A stretch of DNA of 41,842 nt from Prochlorococcus sp. AG-436-C14 (GTDB taxonomy: Bacteria; Cyanobacteriota; Cyanobacteriia; PCC-6307; Cyanobiaceae). How positions within the stretch are numbered: position 1 is the stretch's first letter; every line of letters begins with the position of its first letter. The notes beneath the pieces were generated by a model. It was not told the DNA's origin, searched no databases, and saw only the letters and a program-made list of their open reading frames with translations. Positions 16,680-25,169 of the stretch are shown piece after piece. The stretch lies in the NCBI GenBank assembly GCA_003209755.1, contig QCPD01000014.1:1-41842 (forward strand), read 5' to 3'. Position numbers and translations under genes: made by a program.

Positions 16680-17267
16680 ATGCTTGAGAAAATTTCAAAA
16701 GATGATTGGCAATACTTTATCCCCTTCATGGCTTGCACTATTTGCTTCTTTGCAACAGATTTCCTAGGAATAATTGATAAGACTTCTATTGCTTATTGGT
16801 CTGGACGTTTGTTTTATGAGCCATACAGGATTATTACATCACATTTTTTTCATGGTGATTTTAATCATTTATTGGCAAATATCTCTGGAATCATAGTAGC
16901 TAGATATTTTCTTAAATCTTTAGGCCTTCAAAGTGACTATTTCTTTCTGGCTTTCATAGTATTGATCATGCCTCTGCAGTCTTTCATTTGTTGGTGCGTT
17001 GATATTTTGGTTTATAGAAATCCAATGTCTCTAGGCATTGGATTTAGTGGAGTTTTATTTGGTATCGACGCGTTTATTCTAATGACTACAATTTATGGAA
17101 AGAAAAAATTTGTTTACATTGGATGCGAGCTAAAGAAAGATCCTAGATTAGTTAAATCTATTTCTGTTCTCACAGGTATTGGAATTATTTGGTCATTCCT
17201 ACCTGGAATTAGTTTGTTAGGTCATATGTCTGGACTTTTGTCGGGATTTCTATTGTTTTGGCTCTAA
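16680..17267 (+). CDS. rhomboid-family intramembrane serine protease
   Basis: Rhomboids cleave membrane proteins within the bilayer using a Ser-His dyad. This 195 aa protein keeps the features: 'HFFHGDFNHLLANI' (residues 55-68), the 'GFSGVLFG' active-site motif with Ser123, and 'GHMSGLLSG' with catalytic His183. Six hydrophobic segments are visible, as in the basic bacterial form. An insertion of charged residues ('YGKKKFVYIGCELKKDP') separates helices four and five. Start is ATG 16680. Substrate unknown. Confidence 0.88.
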   Translation: MLEKISKDDWQYFIPFMACTICFFATDFLGIIDKTSIAYWSGRLFYEPYRIITSHFFHGDFNHLLANISGIIVARYFLKSLGLQSDYFFLAFIVLIMPLQSFICWCVDILVYRNPMSLGIGFSGVLFGIDAFILMTTIYGKKKFVYIGCELKKDPRLVKSISVLTGIGIIWSFLPGISLLGHMSGLLSGFLLFWL

Positions 17268-17358
17268 ATAAACAATTGATTTGATGTTATTGTTTCTTAA
17301 GAAAACCGTGATCTTCTCAATGGTGAAAATTTTCAACTCAACTTTAATTGAGTTGCCT

Positions 17359-17619
17359 TCACTTCACTTGATAAACTTTTGATCTTCCATTGCATTTACG
17401 GACCGCCCATTCGATTGGAGATTTTAAACTTTCTTGTTCCACGCAAATAGTCTGATAATTAGCCCATTTAGCTATTGGCCCTAACCTTATTGCAATTAGT
17501 GCAAGGCTAAACGCACATAAAAATGCACACAACAGCAAAGCAATTCCAGTGAATAGATCATTAAACTTGAACTTCATTTCTGTCAGATTGAAGTTCTTAT
17601 TTTTCTTGGTCTCACTCAT
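17359..17619 (-). CDS. membrane-anchored small protein with a Cys pair
   Basis: The 86 aa product has a basic N-terminus ('MSETKKNKNFNL'), a long membrane segment ('LLLCAFLCAFSLALIAIRLG') and a short external domain with two cysteines ('YQTICVEQ' and 'VRKCNGRSK') about 18 residues apart. Same architecture as 12255 and 16181, without clear sequence identity. Function unknown. Confidence 0.6.
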   Translation of the reverse strand: MSETKKNKNFNLTEMKFKFNDLFTGIALLLCAFLCAFSLALIAIRLGPIAKWANYQTICVEQESLKSPIEWAVRKCNGRSKVYQVK

Positions 17620-17756
17620 AGAACTAATGGTTTGGATTAAAATGCCTCAATATTTAAAGACTTTTATACAATTACCTTTTTTATGGTGGCATAGGGAATA
17701 AAAGCTGAATGAATTCTATAGATCTATTTATTGATAGTTAACAGTTGGCAATTTTC

Positions 17757-17960
17757 TTAGGCTTCTTCATTTGTTTTTTTTCCATTAAACATCCTTTTCT
17801 CTCCGATCACGATTGTTAACCATCCAAGTGCCAGAAGCACTCCAGCTTGATAGTCTGCTTTTAGAAAATCAAATAAAGCGAGGGTGCTTGCAGAAATGGC
17901 AAGAGTACGAACAGCAAACCTTGCAAAGGTAATTTTCTTTTTTTTAATAGGTTTATCCAT
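17757..17960 (-). CDS. small two-helix membrane protein (67 aa)
   Basis: A basic start ('MDKPIKKKKITFARFAVRTL') leads into one or two hydrophobic helices ('AISASTLALFDFLKA' and 'AGVLLALGWLTIVIG'), ending in a charged tail. Reading frame and composition are typical of picocyanobacterial membrane peptides. Family not recognised. Confidence 0.6.
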   Translation of the reverse strand: MDKPIKKKKITFARFAVRTLAISASTLALFDFLKADYQAGVLLALGWLTIVIGEKRMFNGKKTNEEA

Positions 17961-18014
17961 TTTCCCATTTTGCAGGCACTGATTTCGTAAAACAAATTTT
18001 GATCAGATGACTTA

Positions 18015-18224
18015 TCAAAAATTATTCTTTTGAAAAAATCTTGTTAATAGAATTAAATCTATTATTTCTTCCTTGTCGTAAGAAGATTGATCCTTTTTTC
18101 TCACACCGCTTCCCTCTGTTAAACCTTGTAGATCTAGTTTCTTTCTAATCAACATTTTTCTTTCTGCACTTGAAAGACTTTTAAAACGTTTTTTCCTCTC
18201 TTCACGACTTTCACTATTGTTCAT
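18015..18224 (-). CDS. small basic soluble protein (69 aa)
   Basis: The N-terminal half is strongly charged ('ESREERKKRFKSLSSAERKM'), the middle contains 'KLDLQGLTEGSGVRKKDQSS' and the end is a hydrophobic helix ('EEIIDLILLTRFFQ'). It could bind nucleic acid through its basic part, but there is no defined motif. It lies in a minus-strand run of small genes (17359-19650). Confidence 0.5.
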   Translation of the reverse strand: MNNSESREERKKRFKSLSSAERKMLIRKKLDLQGLTEGSGVRKKDQSSYDKEEIIDLILLTRFFQKNNF

Positions 18225-18283
18225 TGGATTTGTTTAATAAAAATTTGTCTATTACTAAAGAATTGATAATTGGTTTTTTTAGT

Positions 18284-18586
18284 TTAATTCATTAAATAAT
18301 TGTTATCTAGAAGTGCATCAATGACTTTTGCTCCTCTTGATTTCTTCCCAAGAGAAAGGGGATTGGCCTTATCTAGTATTGAAGCAAAGCATGAGATCCA
18401 ACTACTACCTTCGCATATTTGAGCTGCCTGGCAAATGTGCTTTGGTGCTTTTTCTGTGCAACCTTGAGTCCGAGAAAATTTTATAGATTCTAGTTGAGAA
18501 TCAAGTTCTAATTCTAGTAATGGTAGTTCGTCTTTTTTAATACCTTTACCAGCAGCGTAGCTTTCAAGCAAGATTTGATAGTTCAT
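18284..18586 (-). CDS. EGSSW-family small protein, member 1
   Basis: This 100 aa protein shares a core with those at 27147 and 30505: a helical N-terminus, then 'APKHICQAAQICEGSSWISC', 'FASILDKANPLSLGKKSRG' and a C-terminal 'KVIDALL' helix. The conserved 'P-K-H-I-C' Cys and 'EGSSW' loop are the strongest landmarks. No known domain. The three copies are scattered over 12 kb, always on the minus strand. Confidence 0.75.
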   Translation of the reverse strand: MNYQILLESYAAGKGIKKDELPLLELELDSQLESIKFSRTQGCTEKAPKHICQAAQICEGSSWISCFASILDKANPLSLGKKSRGAKVIDALLDNNYLMN

Positions 18587-18615
18587 TATTTAATGAGTTT
18601 TCCTACTATTGAAAA

Positions 18616-18807
18616 TTAAGAACGAAAAAGTTTTTCTAAATCCTTCTTTGCTTTCTCCAATTCATTTAGTTCATTTTTGTTTGTTTTTTGCCCCCATTTA
18701 TCCACTTCTCCAGTGCGACCATTCTTAATTGTCATCCTTACCCACCAAAATTGAAGACTCAAGAAAATCAGAGCAAAAAAAATTAGTTCAATAGTTCCTT
18801 GTTTCAT
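18616..18807 (-). CDS. single-helix membrane protein with coiled-coil tail
   Basis: The 63 aa product has a membrane segment near the N-terminus ('IELIFFALIFLSLQFWWV') followed by a hydrophilic tail with heptad character ('ELNELEKAKKDLEKLF'). The topology suggests a membrane-tethered helix. No family recognised. Confidence 0.55.
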   Translation of the reverse strand: MKQGTIELIFFALIFLSLQFWWVRMTIKNGRTGEVDKWGQKTNKNELNELEKAKKDLEKLFRS

Positions 18808-18871
18808 ATCAAACTACAATTCTTACAAATTGATCTTTTTCTTTTCGTTGTACTGATTTTTCATTTTTTTA

Positions 18872-18991
18872 TTACTCATTAGGATCAACTTCTGTGATTT
18901 TTAGATTTAAGCCAACGTAAAGAAGAATACCTCCAATAAGAGGGGTCCAAAGACCCAATTGGTTTAAATCATGTGATTGCAGAAATTCCAT
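18872..18991 (-). CDS. single-helix membrane peptide (39 aa)
   Basis: ATG 18991 lies directly beside the stop of the upstream gene (18992). The product is 'MEFLQSHDLNQLGLWTPLIG' followed by 'GILLYVGLNLKI' and an acidic end 'TEVDPNE'. One membrane helix. The tight junction supports cotranscription with the genes up to 19650. Confidence 0.5.
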   Translation of the reverse strand: MEFLQSHDLNQLGLWTPLIGGILLYVGLNLKITEVDPNE

Positions 18992-19183
18992 TTATTCTTC
19001 ATCTCTTCTAATGATGATTTGATTTGTTTTATATTGAGATACTACCCTACTAGCTATTTCAACAATAAATGAATTTGGACAGTGTAAAGCCTCTTGTAAC
19101 TCAGCTAATTCATCAGAAATAAACTCTATACTCCTTGCAATAACTGCTTGATGCTCTTCTTGTGGTTCCCATTCTTTTGCCAT
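18992..19183 (-). CDS. small soluble helical protein (63 aa)
   Basis: The product starts 'MAKEWEPQEEHQAVIARSIE' and continues as a helix ('FISDELAELQEALHC'), then 'IASRVVSQYKTNQIIIRR'. Its ATG overlaps the stop of the frameshifted gene upstream (TAATG), indicating translational coupling. The first residues resemble those of the upstream gene ('MPEEWHPTNEE'), so the two are probably tandem paralogues. Role unknown. Confidence 0.65.
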   Translation of the reverse strand: MAKEWEPQEEHQAVIARSIEFISDELAELQEALHCPNSFIVEIASRVVSQYKTNQIIIRRDEE

Positions 19184-19346
19184 TAATTTTCTTGATAATG
19201 ATCTGCTATTTCGTTAAGCATTTTTGAAATATATTTTTCAGTTGCAGTTGTTTGCTCTTTTATATTTTCGCATGCGACCTTAACTTGTATCCATGCACCA
19301 CTATCACTTCAAGTTCTTCGTTTGTAGGATGCCATTCTTCAGGCAT
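19183..19346 (-). pseudogene. frameshifted tandem paralogue of the gene at 18992
   Basis: ATG 19346 opens 'MPEEWHPTNEELEV', similar to 'MAKEWEPQEEHQAV' of the next gene, but this frame stops after 28 codons. A one-base shift near 19304 gives 'DSGAWIQVKVACENIKEQTT' and 'EKYISKMLNEIADHYQEN', ending in a TAA that overlaps the next ATG. The whole is about 54 codons, close to the 63 of its neighbour. Disrupted or sequencing error. Confidence 0.6.
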
Positions 19347-19347
19347 A

Positions 19348-19443
19348 TTAAATATGAGTCAAACCAAACATGATCCCTTTTGAGATTGCCCATCCAATAC
19401 CTAGACATATGACAACTGTAAAAATTGTTTTTAAAAGGTCCAT
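19348..19443 (-). CDS. single-helix membrane peptide (31 aa)
   Basis: ATG 19443 to TAA 19348, one base upstream of the next start codon. 'MDLLKTIFTVVICLGIGWAI' is almost entirely a membrane helix with one Cys; the end is 'SKGIMFGLTHI'. It resembles tiny subunits of photosynthetic complexes in size but matches none I know. Cotranscription with its neighbours is likely. Confidence 0.5.
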   Translation of the reverse strand: MDLLKTIFTVVICLGIGWAISKGIMFGLTHI

Positions 19444-19449
19444 ATTCTT

Positions 19450-19650
19450 TTAGTCTCTCCCAAAAGCAGTCCTTAACGAACTTGAAAAATCGAATTGAAC
19501 ACCATCATTAGATGAACCTAGGTTTTGAATTAGCTTTGAACTGGCAAATCTTGATTGAGTTGATGAATAAATTGATTGAGATTTTACTGCTGATGATTTT
19601 ACTGCCGCTGTTTTCTTTGCTGTCGCTTTTGTTGCTGTAGCTGAGGTCAT
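19450..19650 (-). CDS. small Ala/Lys/Ser-rich protein (66 aa)
   Basis: The N-terminus is low-complexity and basic ('ATKATAKKTAAVKSSAVK'), reminiscent of histone-like tails, and the C-terminus is more ordered ('SRFASSKLIQNLGSSNDG' then 'SLRTAFGRD'). It is the first gene of the minus-strand cluster down to 18872. Nucleic-acid binding is possible from composition only. Family unknown. Confidence 0.55.
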   Translation of the reverse strand: MTSATATKATAKKTAAVKSSAVKSQSIYSSTQSRFASSKLIQNLGSSNDGVQFDFSSSLRTAFGRD

Positions 19651-19713
19651 TAAACAAATTGTATTTCTTACAACTTAGACAAACTGAGATAAAAGGCGAT
19701 AGTTGTTAACTTT

Positions 19714-20643
19714 TTACAATCTTAAAATCATCAACCAAACAGGGATTGAAATGAGTGCGATGATCGTACTTAAGACAACAAGAGATGTGGCTTCCTCCTC
19801 ATCTCTTGAAGCTGCTTGGGATATTAGTAAGACAGATATTGCTGTTGGCGCAGCTGATTGAAGTACTAAAGCCTCTCGCATGACGTTAGGTAATCGGATT
19901 GCTGCGGAAATGATCAACATAATGACTGGCAATCCAACCAGTTTCATGATTAAAGCATTTTTTATGGATATTATTTGGATTTTTATTCTTGTGAGATTTA
20001 CTTTTCTCAGCCAACTTAGACGCATTCCAACGATTACCAGTGCTAGAACAATTACAACTCTTGAAGGTATCCACATTAAGTCTGTTATTTGTTCATCCCA
20101 TGGAGATGAATGAACAATTAATGCGCCAATTAATCCTTTTACAGCAGGACTGCTAAATATTGCTTTTATGAAATTCTTCCAATATCTATGTGAATTTAAA
20201 ACATTTGAAGGATCTGTTAGGAGTATTGGTCCGATACTCCAAATTACTAATGTCGCACCAAGGTCAAAACCTATACTGTAAATCAAAGCTTGATTTGGAA
20301 GTACTGCTAGTGAAACTGGTATTCCGAAATACCCAGTATTTCCAAAAGCACTACCTAATTGAAGAGTTCTGTTTGGTATAAATTTTTTTATAGATGAAAA
20401 ACTATTTAATATAGCCATTAAAGAACAAATAGCTACCAATGCTAATGCAGCAGATTCTATTAAAGGTAATTCAAGGCCGGACTTAAGTAATATCCCCATC
20501 AAGCTGATAGGAATTCCATAGCTAATAAGAGGACGAGAAATCGTTAGGGATAAATCTTTTTTAAATTCTCCGAGTAAATAGCCTATTAAAAGACAAGGTA
20601 TCAATTCAGCTAATAGAAAGATTATTTCCAACTGAGTAAACAA
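19714..20643 (-). CDS. AEC (auxin efflux carrier) family transporter
   Basis: Members of the AEC family are membrane transporters for organic anions such as malate or malonate. The 309 aa protein has about ten hydrophobic segments, with typical stretches: 'SYGIPISLMGILLKSG', 'LGSAFGNTGYFGIPVSLAVL' (conserved N-T-G-Y/N-x-G-x-P motif), and C-terminal 'VLQSAAPTAISVLLISQAAS' (the family's 'P.a..a..la' helix). Length is standard. Substrate and direction unknown. Start is ATG 20643. Confidence 0.9.
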   Translation of the reverse strand: MFTQLEIIFLLAELIPCLLIGYLLGEFKKDLSLTISRPLISYGIPISLMGILLKSGLELPLIESAALALVAICSLMAILNSFSSIKKFIPNRTLQLGSAFGNTGYFGIPVSLAVLPNQALIYSIGFDLGATLVIWSIGPILLTDPSNVLNSHRYWKNFIKAIFSSPAVKGLIGALIVHSSPWDEQITDLMWIPSRVVIVLALVIVGMRLSWLRKVNLTRIKIQIISIKNALIMKLVGLPVIMLIISAAIRLPNVMREALVLQSAAPTAISVLLISQAASRDEEEATSLVVLSTIIALISIPVWLMILRL

Positions 20644-20789
20644 ATAGCATTTTAGTCTTTATGAGAATTTAAGAGTAGTCTTATTGATTCATTCCTTTAT
20701 TTTAACCATAGTTTATCTTTGCTAGTACTTTTTGGGTTTTGGACATATTCCTTTTTCACTGATTGAGAAAGTTTTAATTCATAATTACC

Positions 20790-21014
20790 TTATTTCTCCT
20801 TGTAAATACTTTTTTCTGTACATCCTAATGTTTCTCCAAATAGAATATCTGTACACATTGCATTACATAAAAGATAAACGACCCAACTGGCAACAGGAAC
20901 ACCAACTAAATAACTCAATGGGTGTTTTACTCTGATTAACCCAACTGAGGCAACGCTTAAAACAACAATCAAGTTGATGATTCGTTTGAGGTTTTTTCTT
21001 GTTATCTGCATCAT
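20790..21014 (-). CDS. small two-helix membrane protein (74 aa)
   Basis: A basic start ('MMQITRKNLKRI') precedes hydrophobic segments 'INLIVVLSVASVGLI' and 'LVGVPVASWVVYLLC'. The short C-terminal part has cysteines ('CNAMCTDILFGETLGCTEK'). Starting at the second Met is equally possible. Family not recognised. Confidence 0.6.
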   Translation of the reverse strand: MMQITRKNLKRIINLIVVLSVASVGLIRVKHPLSYLVGVPVASWVVYLLCNAMCTDILFGETLGCTEKSIYKEK

Positions 21015-21115
21015 ATATTTCTAGCAGAAACTTTTCTTTTTTATCTAGTTTTTACAACAACTGTTAGTCAGTTGTGTTTTGTTTGGGTATCGTTTGCGCA
21101 TATTAAAGATTATCG

Positions 21116-21427
21116 ATGTCTTCTACTGTAACCTCAGTTTTTACTTTTAAGGTTGAAAGTACCTTTGACGAGTGGGCTGCAATCTTCGACAGCAAAGAAG
21201 CTACCAGAAGGCATAGAGAGTTTAATATTCAGCCTTTGTACAGAGGGTGTAGTGATGAAGACCCTAAAAAAATCATTGTTATCCATCAGCACCCAGAGGG
21301 TAATATTGAGAAATTTATAGAAGCCAATGGAGACTGGATGGCGAGCCACAGAGTTGATTTATCTACAATGGAGAAGTCTGCTTGGACTTGGACTGACAAC
21401 ACTGGTGTTCAGTTTAAAGCCGCTTAA
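21116..21427 (+). CDS. DUF3764 family protein
   Basis: This 103 aa protein has the DUF3764 pattern: 'SVFTFKVESTFDEWAAIFDS', 'FNIQPLYRGCSDEDPKKIIV' (strand-turn-strand with R-G-x-S-x-D-P), 'HQHPEGNIEKFI' and 'STMEKSAWTW'. It looks like a ferredoxin-like or antibiotic monooxygenase-like small fold; function unknown. Related members here are at 6289 and 40437. It is divergent from the membrane gene at 20790, with a 100 bp promoter gap. Confidence 0.85.
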   Translation: MSSTVTSVFTFKVESTFDEWAAIFDSKEATRRHREFNIQPLYRGCSDEDPKKIIVIHQHPEGNIEKFIEANGDWMASHRVDLSTMEKSAWTWTDNTGVQFKAA

Positions 21428-21603
21428 TAAAATACAGGCCGTGTCCTTTTAGAATAGCCATATATCATATTCCAGAGTTTTATTCTTTCTAGCCATTCAA
21501 TTTATTAATAGTTGGCATATCTAAATTTTAAGATAAGCGTTGATCAAGTATTTCTCTAATTAAAATAATATTTTTTGTATAGAGGTGGTGAGTTATAAAA
21601 AAA

Positions 21604-21720
21604 TTAAATTGAATTAGAAAACTCAATGGGTATTGATATTATTCCTATTAATAAAATTAGAATTGGGAGATTCAACAATATAAGTAGTTGAAAAAACTTA
21701 AACTTAGTGAATTTAAACAT
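21604..21720 (-). CDS. single-helix membrane peptide (38 aa)
   Basis: ATG 21720, two bases after the stop of the upstream gene. The product 'MFKFTKFKFFQLLILLNLPI' plus 'LILLIGIISIPIEFSNSI' is nearly all hydrophobic after a short basic end. Tight spacing suggests an operon with 21723-21827. Function unknown. Confidence 0.45.
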   Translation of the reverse strand: MFKFTKFKFFQLLILLNLPILILLIGIISIPIEFSNSI

Positions 21721-21722
21721 AG

Positions 21723-21827
21723 CTAGTAATCAGTACGCTTGAGTCCCCATAAATTTCCTTGCTTTGAAGCTTTAACAATCGCTTTGTAAATATCTAAAGT
21801 CATTCCTTTAATTAGATCGTATAACAT
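21723..21827 (-). CDS. small peptide (34 aa)
   Basis: 'MLYDLIKGMTLDIYKAIVKA' followed by 'SKQGNLWGLKRTDY'. An amphipathic helix with a basic aromatic tail. It is paired with the membrane peptide gene at 21604. No family recognised. Confidence 0.45.
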   Translation of the reverse strand: MLYDLIKGMTLDIYKAIVKASKQGNLWGLKRTDY

Positions 21828-22163
21828 TTTAAAGTTACCTTTTTAATCACTTACTGTATGTAGGGAGAGATACCAAATATATAAAGTAAAAATTATTAAT
21901 GTAATTAGTTTTTCTAATAATTGATTATTTAGGGGGCTCGTTATTTATAAGTCTTTTAAATTTATGTAAAGTCTACAAAACCTATTTTAACTTAAACTTT
22001 AGGCTTATTACTATCATGAAGTTAGAATTTAATTTGTTTGAGATCTACTTGTTCTAAATCATTAACAGAATTTAGATTCGGTTTCCTGTCCAAAGATTGT
22101 TCGGTAGATTTCTTTCAGAAGTGGTTAGTTTTTTTTATATTTGATTTGTTGAATATTGAAAAA
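21828..22163. other. intergenic region, no convincing gene
   Basis: Mostly AT-rich DNA. A plus-strand frame is open from 22038 into the gene at 22164, but its 42 extra codons are not convincing. No terminator or RNA gene seen. Confidence 0.35.
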
Positions 22164-22361
22164 ATGTCCTCAAGACCAATTACATCCTGTAAGAGATACG
22201 CTGTTAGCTTCCGAGATTTGGCTAACAAAAGACATGAGTTAGGGTTTTATGCTATTGACGCTTTTGAAGCTAGGCAGCTAGCAATTGAGTTCAACAAATT
22301 TGTTCGTGAGCATCCAAATTGTATTGACAGGATTTCTCTTAGAAATAAAGTTAATGTTTGA
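22164..22361 (+). CDS. small basic soluble protein (65 aa)
   Basis: The frame is open upstream to 22038, but ATG 22164 (MSSRPITSCKRYAV) begins the sensible part. It continues 'FRDLANKRHELGFYAIDAFE' and 'ARQLAIEFNKFVREHPN', a strand-then-helix pattern with many charged residues, somewhat like small proteins where a 'YAIDAFEAR' strand leads into a helix. Family not named. Confidence 0.6.
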   Translation: MSSRPITSCKRYAVSFRDLANKRHELGFYAIDAFEARQLAIEFNKFVREHPNCIDRISLRNKVNV

Positions 22362-22488
22362 TTCACTACGTTTGTATGACATTTGGCTAATTATTATTTT
22401 ATGTCTGGAGATATTGGTTAATTAATTAAACACTCTGAGAAGAATTTGCTCAACAAAAGATCTAAGGGCTATTTCAAAGCTTGTTAGC

Positions 22489-22992
22489 TTATTTATCTTT
22501 TACCCATAGAGCAAGTCCTCCACCCTTTCCTCTAGCTGACAACCAATTACCATTTGGATCGATAGCTATTAGTGCAAAAAACGGTCTCTTCTTTGGATCC
22601 GTTGCCGGTAGAGATCTCTTTAAAATAGTCAATGAAGCTAGTTTTATTTGAATGCAATCAAAAGAAAAGGGTAATAATGGCTGCTTCCTTTCTAAATTTG
22701 CGTAGCCACTAAATCTCAGAGTTAATAATCCAAATTTAATTGCGTTGGCGATAGTAAATTTCTCTTCTTCTGGATTCTGTGTATCCTTCTTTAACTCTAG
22801 ACTGGCTGAAAGAACTTGTAGCAAAGTGCTCGAAATCGAGTCTTCTTTATCTGATCCCTGCTTCCAAACTGAATTAAATTGCCAGTGTCCTAATAGAGAT
22901 TCAAATTCAATGCCACTTCCTTCTGCTCTTGCGTTTTTTTCTAATTCTTTAAGTTTGTCTAGAGAAGGAAGATCCATTCTATTTTCGTCCAT
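22489..22992 (-). CDS. conserved soluble beta-rich protein, fibrillin-like
   Basis: The 167 aa protein starts with a charged helix ('LDKLKELEKNARAEGS') and continues with strands: 'LLGHWQFNSVWKQGSDKE', 'IKFGLLTLRFSGYANLERK', 'PLLPFSFDCIQIKLASL', and a C-terminal 'FFALIAIDPNGNWLSARG' plus 'KGGGLALWVK'. The order W-strand, short barrel strands and terminal 'ARG.GGGLALW' resembles PAP/fibrillin-like lipocalin barrels, but the match is loose. Function unknown. Confidence 0.7.
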   Translation of the reverse strand: MDENRMDLPSLDKLKELEKNARAEGSGIEFESLLGHWQFNSVWKQGSDKEDSISSTLLQVLSASLELKKDTQNPEEEKFTIANAIKFGLLTLRFSGYANLERKQPLLPFSFDCIQIKLASLTILKRSLPATDPKKRPFFALIAIDPNGNWLSARGKGGGLALWVKDK

Positions 22993-23380
22993 TTCAATTA
23001 AATTTGTTTGAATAATTTTAAGCAGAAATCTGACGTCGAGTGGTTTTATCCTTTATTAATTTTTCAGCCATGAGTAGTTTTGAGTTGATTATTGGCTTAA
23101 TTGTACATTTATTTATTCATGTGTTTTCTTTCAATATCTAATTTTTTTTTTATATTATGAGACTTTTAAATTTTTAAATATTTACGTCTTAATTAGAAAT
23201 CAATAAGAGCTTGATTCCCTAGTTTTGGCTAATGAATATAAACCATGTACATCACTCTTAATATTAGGACTGAATTTATTTATGCTTATTTTTTTGCTTT
23301 TAGCTATTTAGTTCATAATATTCAAGCTATGGACGGTGCTTATTCTTTTTGTTTGAATGGAGTGTTAATTAACTTCCCAA
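22993..23380. other. intergenic region, no gene seen
   Basis: AT-rich, with long T runs (for example 23143-23152). No open frame of convincing composition; presumably carries divergent promoters for 22489-22992 and 23381-23554. Confidence 0.35.
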
Positions 23381-23554
23381 ATGACTACCTTTAGAGAAAG
23401 AATTAATTCACATCTCCCGATAGTGCTTCAATTGTTAAGCACTGCATCATTGGTTGTGATCGCTCTGTCTGCTATTTGTGGATCTCAATCATTGAAGAAA
23501 TTGTCTTCTGCCCATGAAATGCCTAGCTCGGCAGAAGTACATCACGATCACTGA
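23381..23554 (+). CDS. single-helix membrane protein with a His-rich end (57 aa)
   Basis: ATG 23381 to TGA 23554. 'TTFRERINSHLPIVLQLLST' leads into the membrane helix 'ASLVVIALSAICGS'; the tail ends in 'EVHHDH'. The terminal His cluster could bind metal, but that is speculative. A strong terminator follows. Confidence 0.6.
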   Translation: MTTFRERINSHLPIVLQLLSTASLVVIALSAICGSQSLKKLSSAHEMPSSAEVHHDH

Positions 23555-23579
23555 TGTTCTAACTTTATAAACTGTATCT

Positions 23580-23606
23580 AAGGGCTTATATAAGCCCTTT
23601 CTTTTT
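23580..23606 (+). terminator. intrinsic terminator
   Basis: AAGGGCTTATATAAGCCCTT is a perfect 20 bp palindrome followed by TCTTTTT. It ends the gene at 23381 and, being symmetrical, may also act for the convergent SRAP gene. Confidence 0.85.
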
Positions 23607-23615
23607 GTCCTGACT

Positions 23616-24254
23616 TTACAGGAAGGATAATTGGTCGGCATTAGATTTGTTTATTGGCTCGGCTGTCCATTCTTCTGGGTCCCATTTAGTCATTAGGGGT
23701 TTTAAAGCTTTAAGATCTTGAGCATTTTTGACTGAAGAGATCCATTCTTCTTCTAGGCCATTTGGAATAATTACGGGCATACGGTTATGAAATTGTTTGA
23801 CTAAATTATTTGGCTCGGTCGTTAGCACACAACAGCTCTCTAGTTCACATCCTTCTTTAGACATCCATCTATTCCAAAGTCCACCTAACCAGAAAGTTTG
23901 AGAATCTTTTCTACCTATTAGGTGACCTTTTTCTAGAAAGCCACTAGCTGGTATCAAACATCTCTTATGCCTCCAGCTTGCACGAAAAAGCTTCTTCTCT
24001 TCAACACTTTCTGATCTCGCGTTAAATGGCTTTTGCCTTTTGCTTGCAAAAGGGTCTTTACTCCACTCAGATATAAATCCCCAAAGCATTATGGATGTTT
24101 GTGTCTTGCCTTCATTCTTAAGAACAAGAATTGGAGAACCTGGGTTGATTAATATTTGTGGTTCATAATTTTGACTAAATCCTCTTGGCACATCTTTTTT
24201 TAAAAGATCGGGTAAATTTATAAATTTTGTTAATAGCTGATATCTTCCGCACAT
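23616..24254 (-). CDS. SRAP domain protein (YedK/HMCES family)
   Basis: SRAP proteins crosslink to abasic sites in single-stranded DNA through their N-terminal cysteine and shield them from breakage. The 212 aa product starts 'MCGRYQLL', so removal of Met exposes the catalytic Cys2. Other family residues: 'KPFNARSESVEEK' (Asn in the active site), 'KRCLIPASGFLEK' (Glu in the active site) and 'VKQFHNRMPVII' (catalytic His in H-x-R-M-P). Length fits bacterial YedK. Single gene, convergent with 23381. Confidence 0.95.
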   Translation of the reverse strand: MCGRYQLLTKFINLPDLLKKDVPRGFSQNYEPQILINPGSPILVLKNEGKTQTSIMLWGFISEWSKDPFASKRQKPFNARSESVEEKKLFRASWRHKRCLIPASGFLEKGHLIGRKDSQTFWLGGLWNRWMSKEGCELESCCVLTTEPNNLVKQFHNRMPVIIPNGLEEEWISSVKNAQDLKALKPLMTKWDPEEWTAEPINKSNADQLSFL

Positions 24255-24311
24255 ACAATTAATCCTTTAGATGCTTTTTTGTCAGAATCATTATTAAAAC
24301 TATTAGCGTTC

Positions 24312-25169
24312 TTAAAATAATGGCAAAGTTCCTTGAGTAATTTTTTTTTGATTTGAATTTCCTGAAAATAGTATTTTTGAATATTGATCTGCGTAGGTGC
24401 AGTTCTTGCATGAAGGATTTGATTCTGGAATCTCTGACTGATTCATCAGTGCCACCATTTCATCTAGTCGACTCTCTATCCAATCATAGCTCCATTTTAT
24501 GGAACAAGATATTCATCAAAACGCATGGTCTTATTAAATTCATCTTCATCCCTTTTTGTATTGCAGACTAGAAAATAAGATATTGGATGAACGCTAAAGC
24601 CTATCCCCGAAAGTAAGTAAGCATAAAAGTCCATTTGAATTTTATAGGCCTCGTGAAATGGATCCTCTAAATAGTCTTTCTTATCAACTCGTCCGTTTTT
24701 TGCTTGTGATTTGTAATCTACAATTATTAGTTCTCTTGTAATAGTTTCTTGCCAAATATCGTCTACACCTCCAGTCAAAATTATTCCGGTATCCTTGTAA
24801 CGATCCATTAGTCCTCGATGAAGTGAGTTTCTCCAGTTATCTATTTCAGGATGATCAAATGGAACGACATGAGATAGTCCATTAGATGCAAATATTCTGT
24901 GTGGAATCTGTTTCTGTCTGCAATCGTCAAATTCTTTTTTGAGTAATAGGTCTGTGGTTTCATTGAGAGTCCAACCTGGTGTCCCTGGAGGATCAAGTCC
25001 TCTTACCCTATCGAGATAAAAGCACCTTTGACACGTTAAAAAATTTGAGAAACGAGCTCTACTAATTTTGAAATTTCTTGTTGATTGGGTTTATAGAGAG
25101 AAGACTTACGACTTCGAAGCCCTGTTGTTCAATTGGTATTTTTTTGCTATTTCTTTTGAGATCAATCAT
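24312..25169 (-). pseudogene. broken PD-(D/E)XK nuclease (Cas4/RecB-like, Fe-S cysteines)
   Basis: The gene can be rebuilt across several frames. The central part reads 'ISRARFSNFLTCQRCFYLDR', 'GLDPPGTPGWTLNETTDLLL', 'GGVDDIW' and 'ELIIVDYKSQAK', the catalytic D...D-x-K motifs. The C-terminus has 'NPSCKNCTYADQYSK', so one or two early Cys and two late Cys could hold a Fe-S cluster as in Cas4/AddB. Breaks: in-frame stops in the N-terminal region (25060-25110), a one-base loss at 24497 that stops the frame after 'FDEYLVP', and an A9 run (24341-24349) before the final 'ITQGTLPLF'. No intact version is seen. Confidence 0.75.

Noticed and set aside
20190-20381. Plus-strand frame inside the AEC transporter gene
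   Set aside because: Antisense shadow of a well-supported transporter gene, as are other plus-strand frames at 19880 and in the LOG gene (31106, 31373).
22038-22163. 42-codon N-terminal extension of the gene at 22164
   Set aside because: TTG start and unconvincing composition; ATG 22164 gives a clean small protein.
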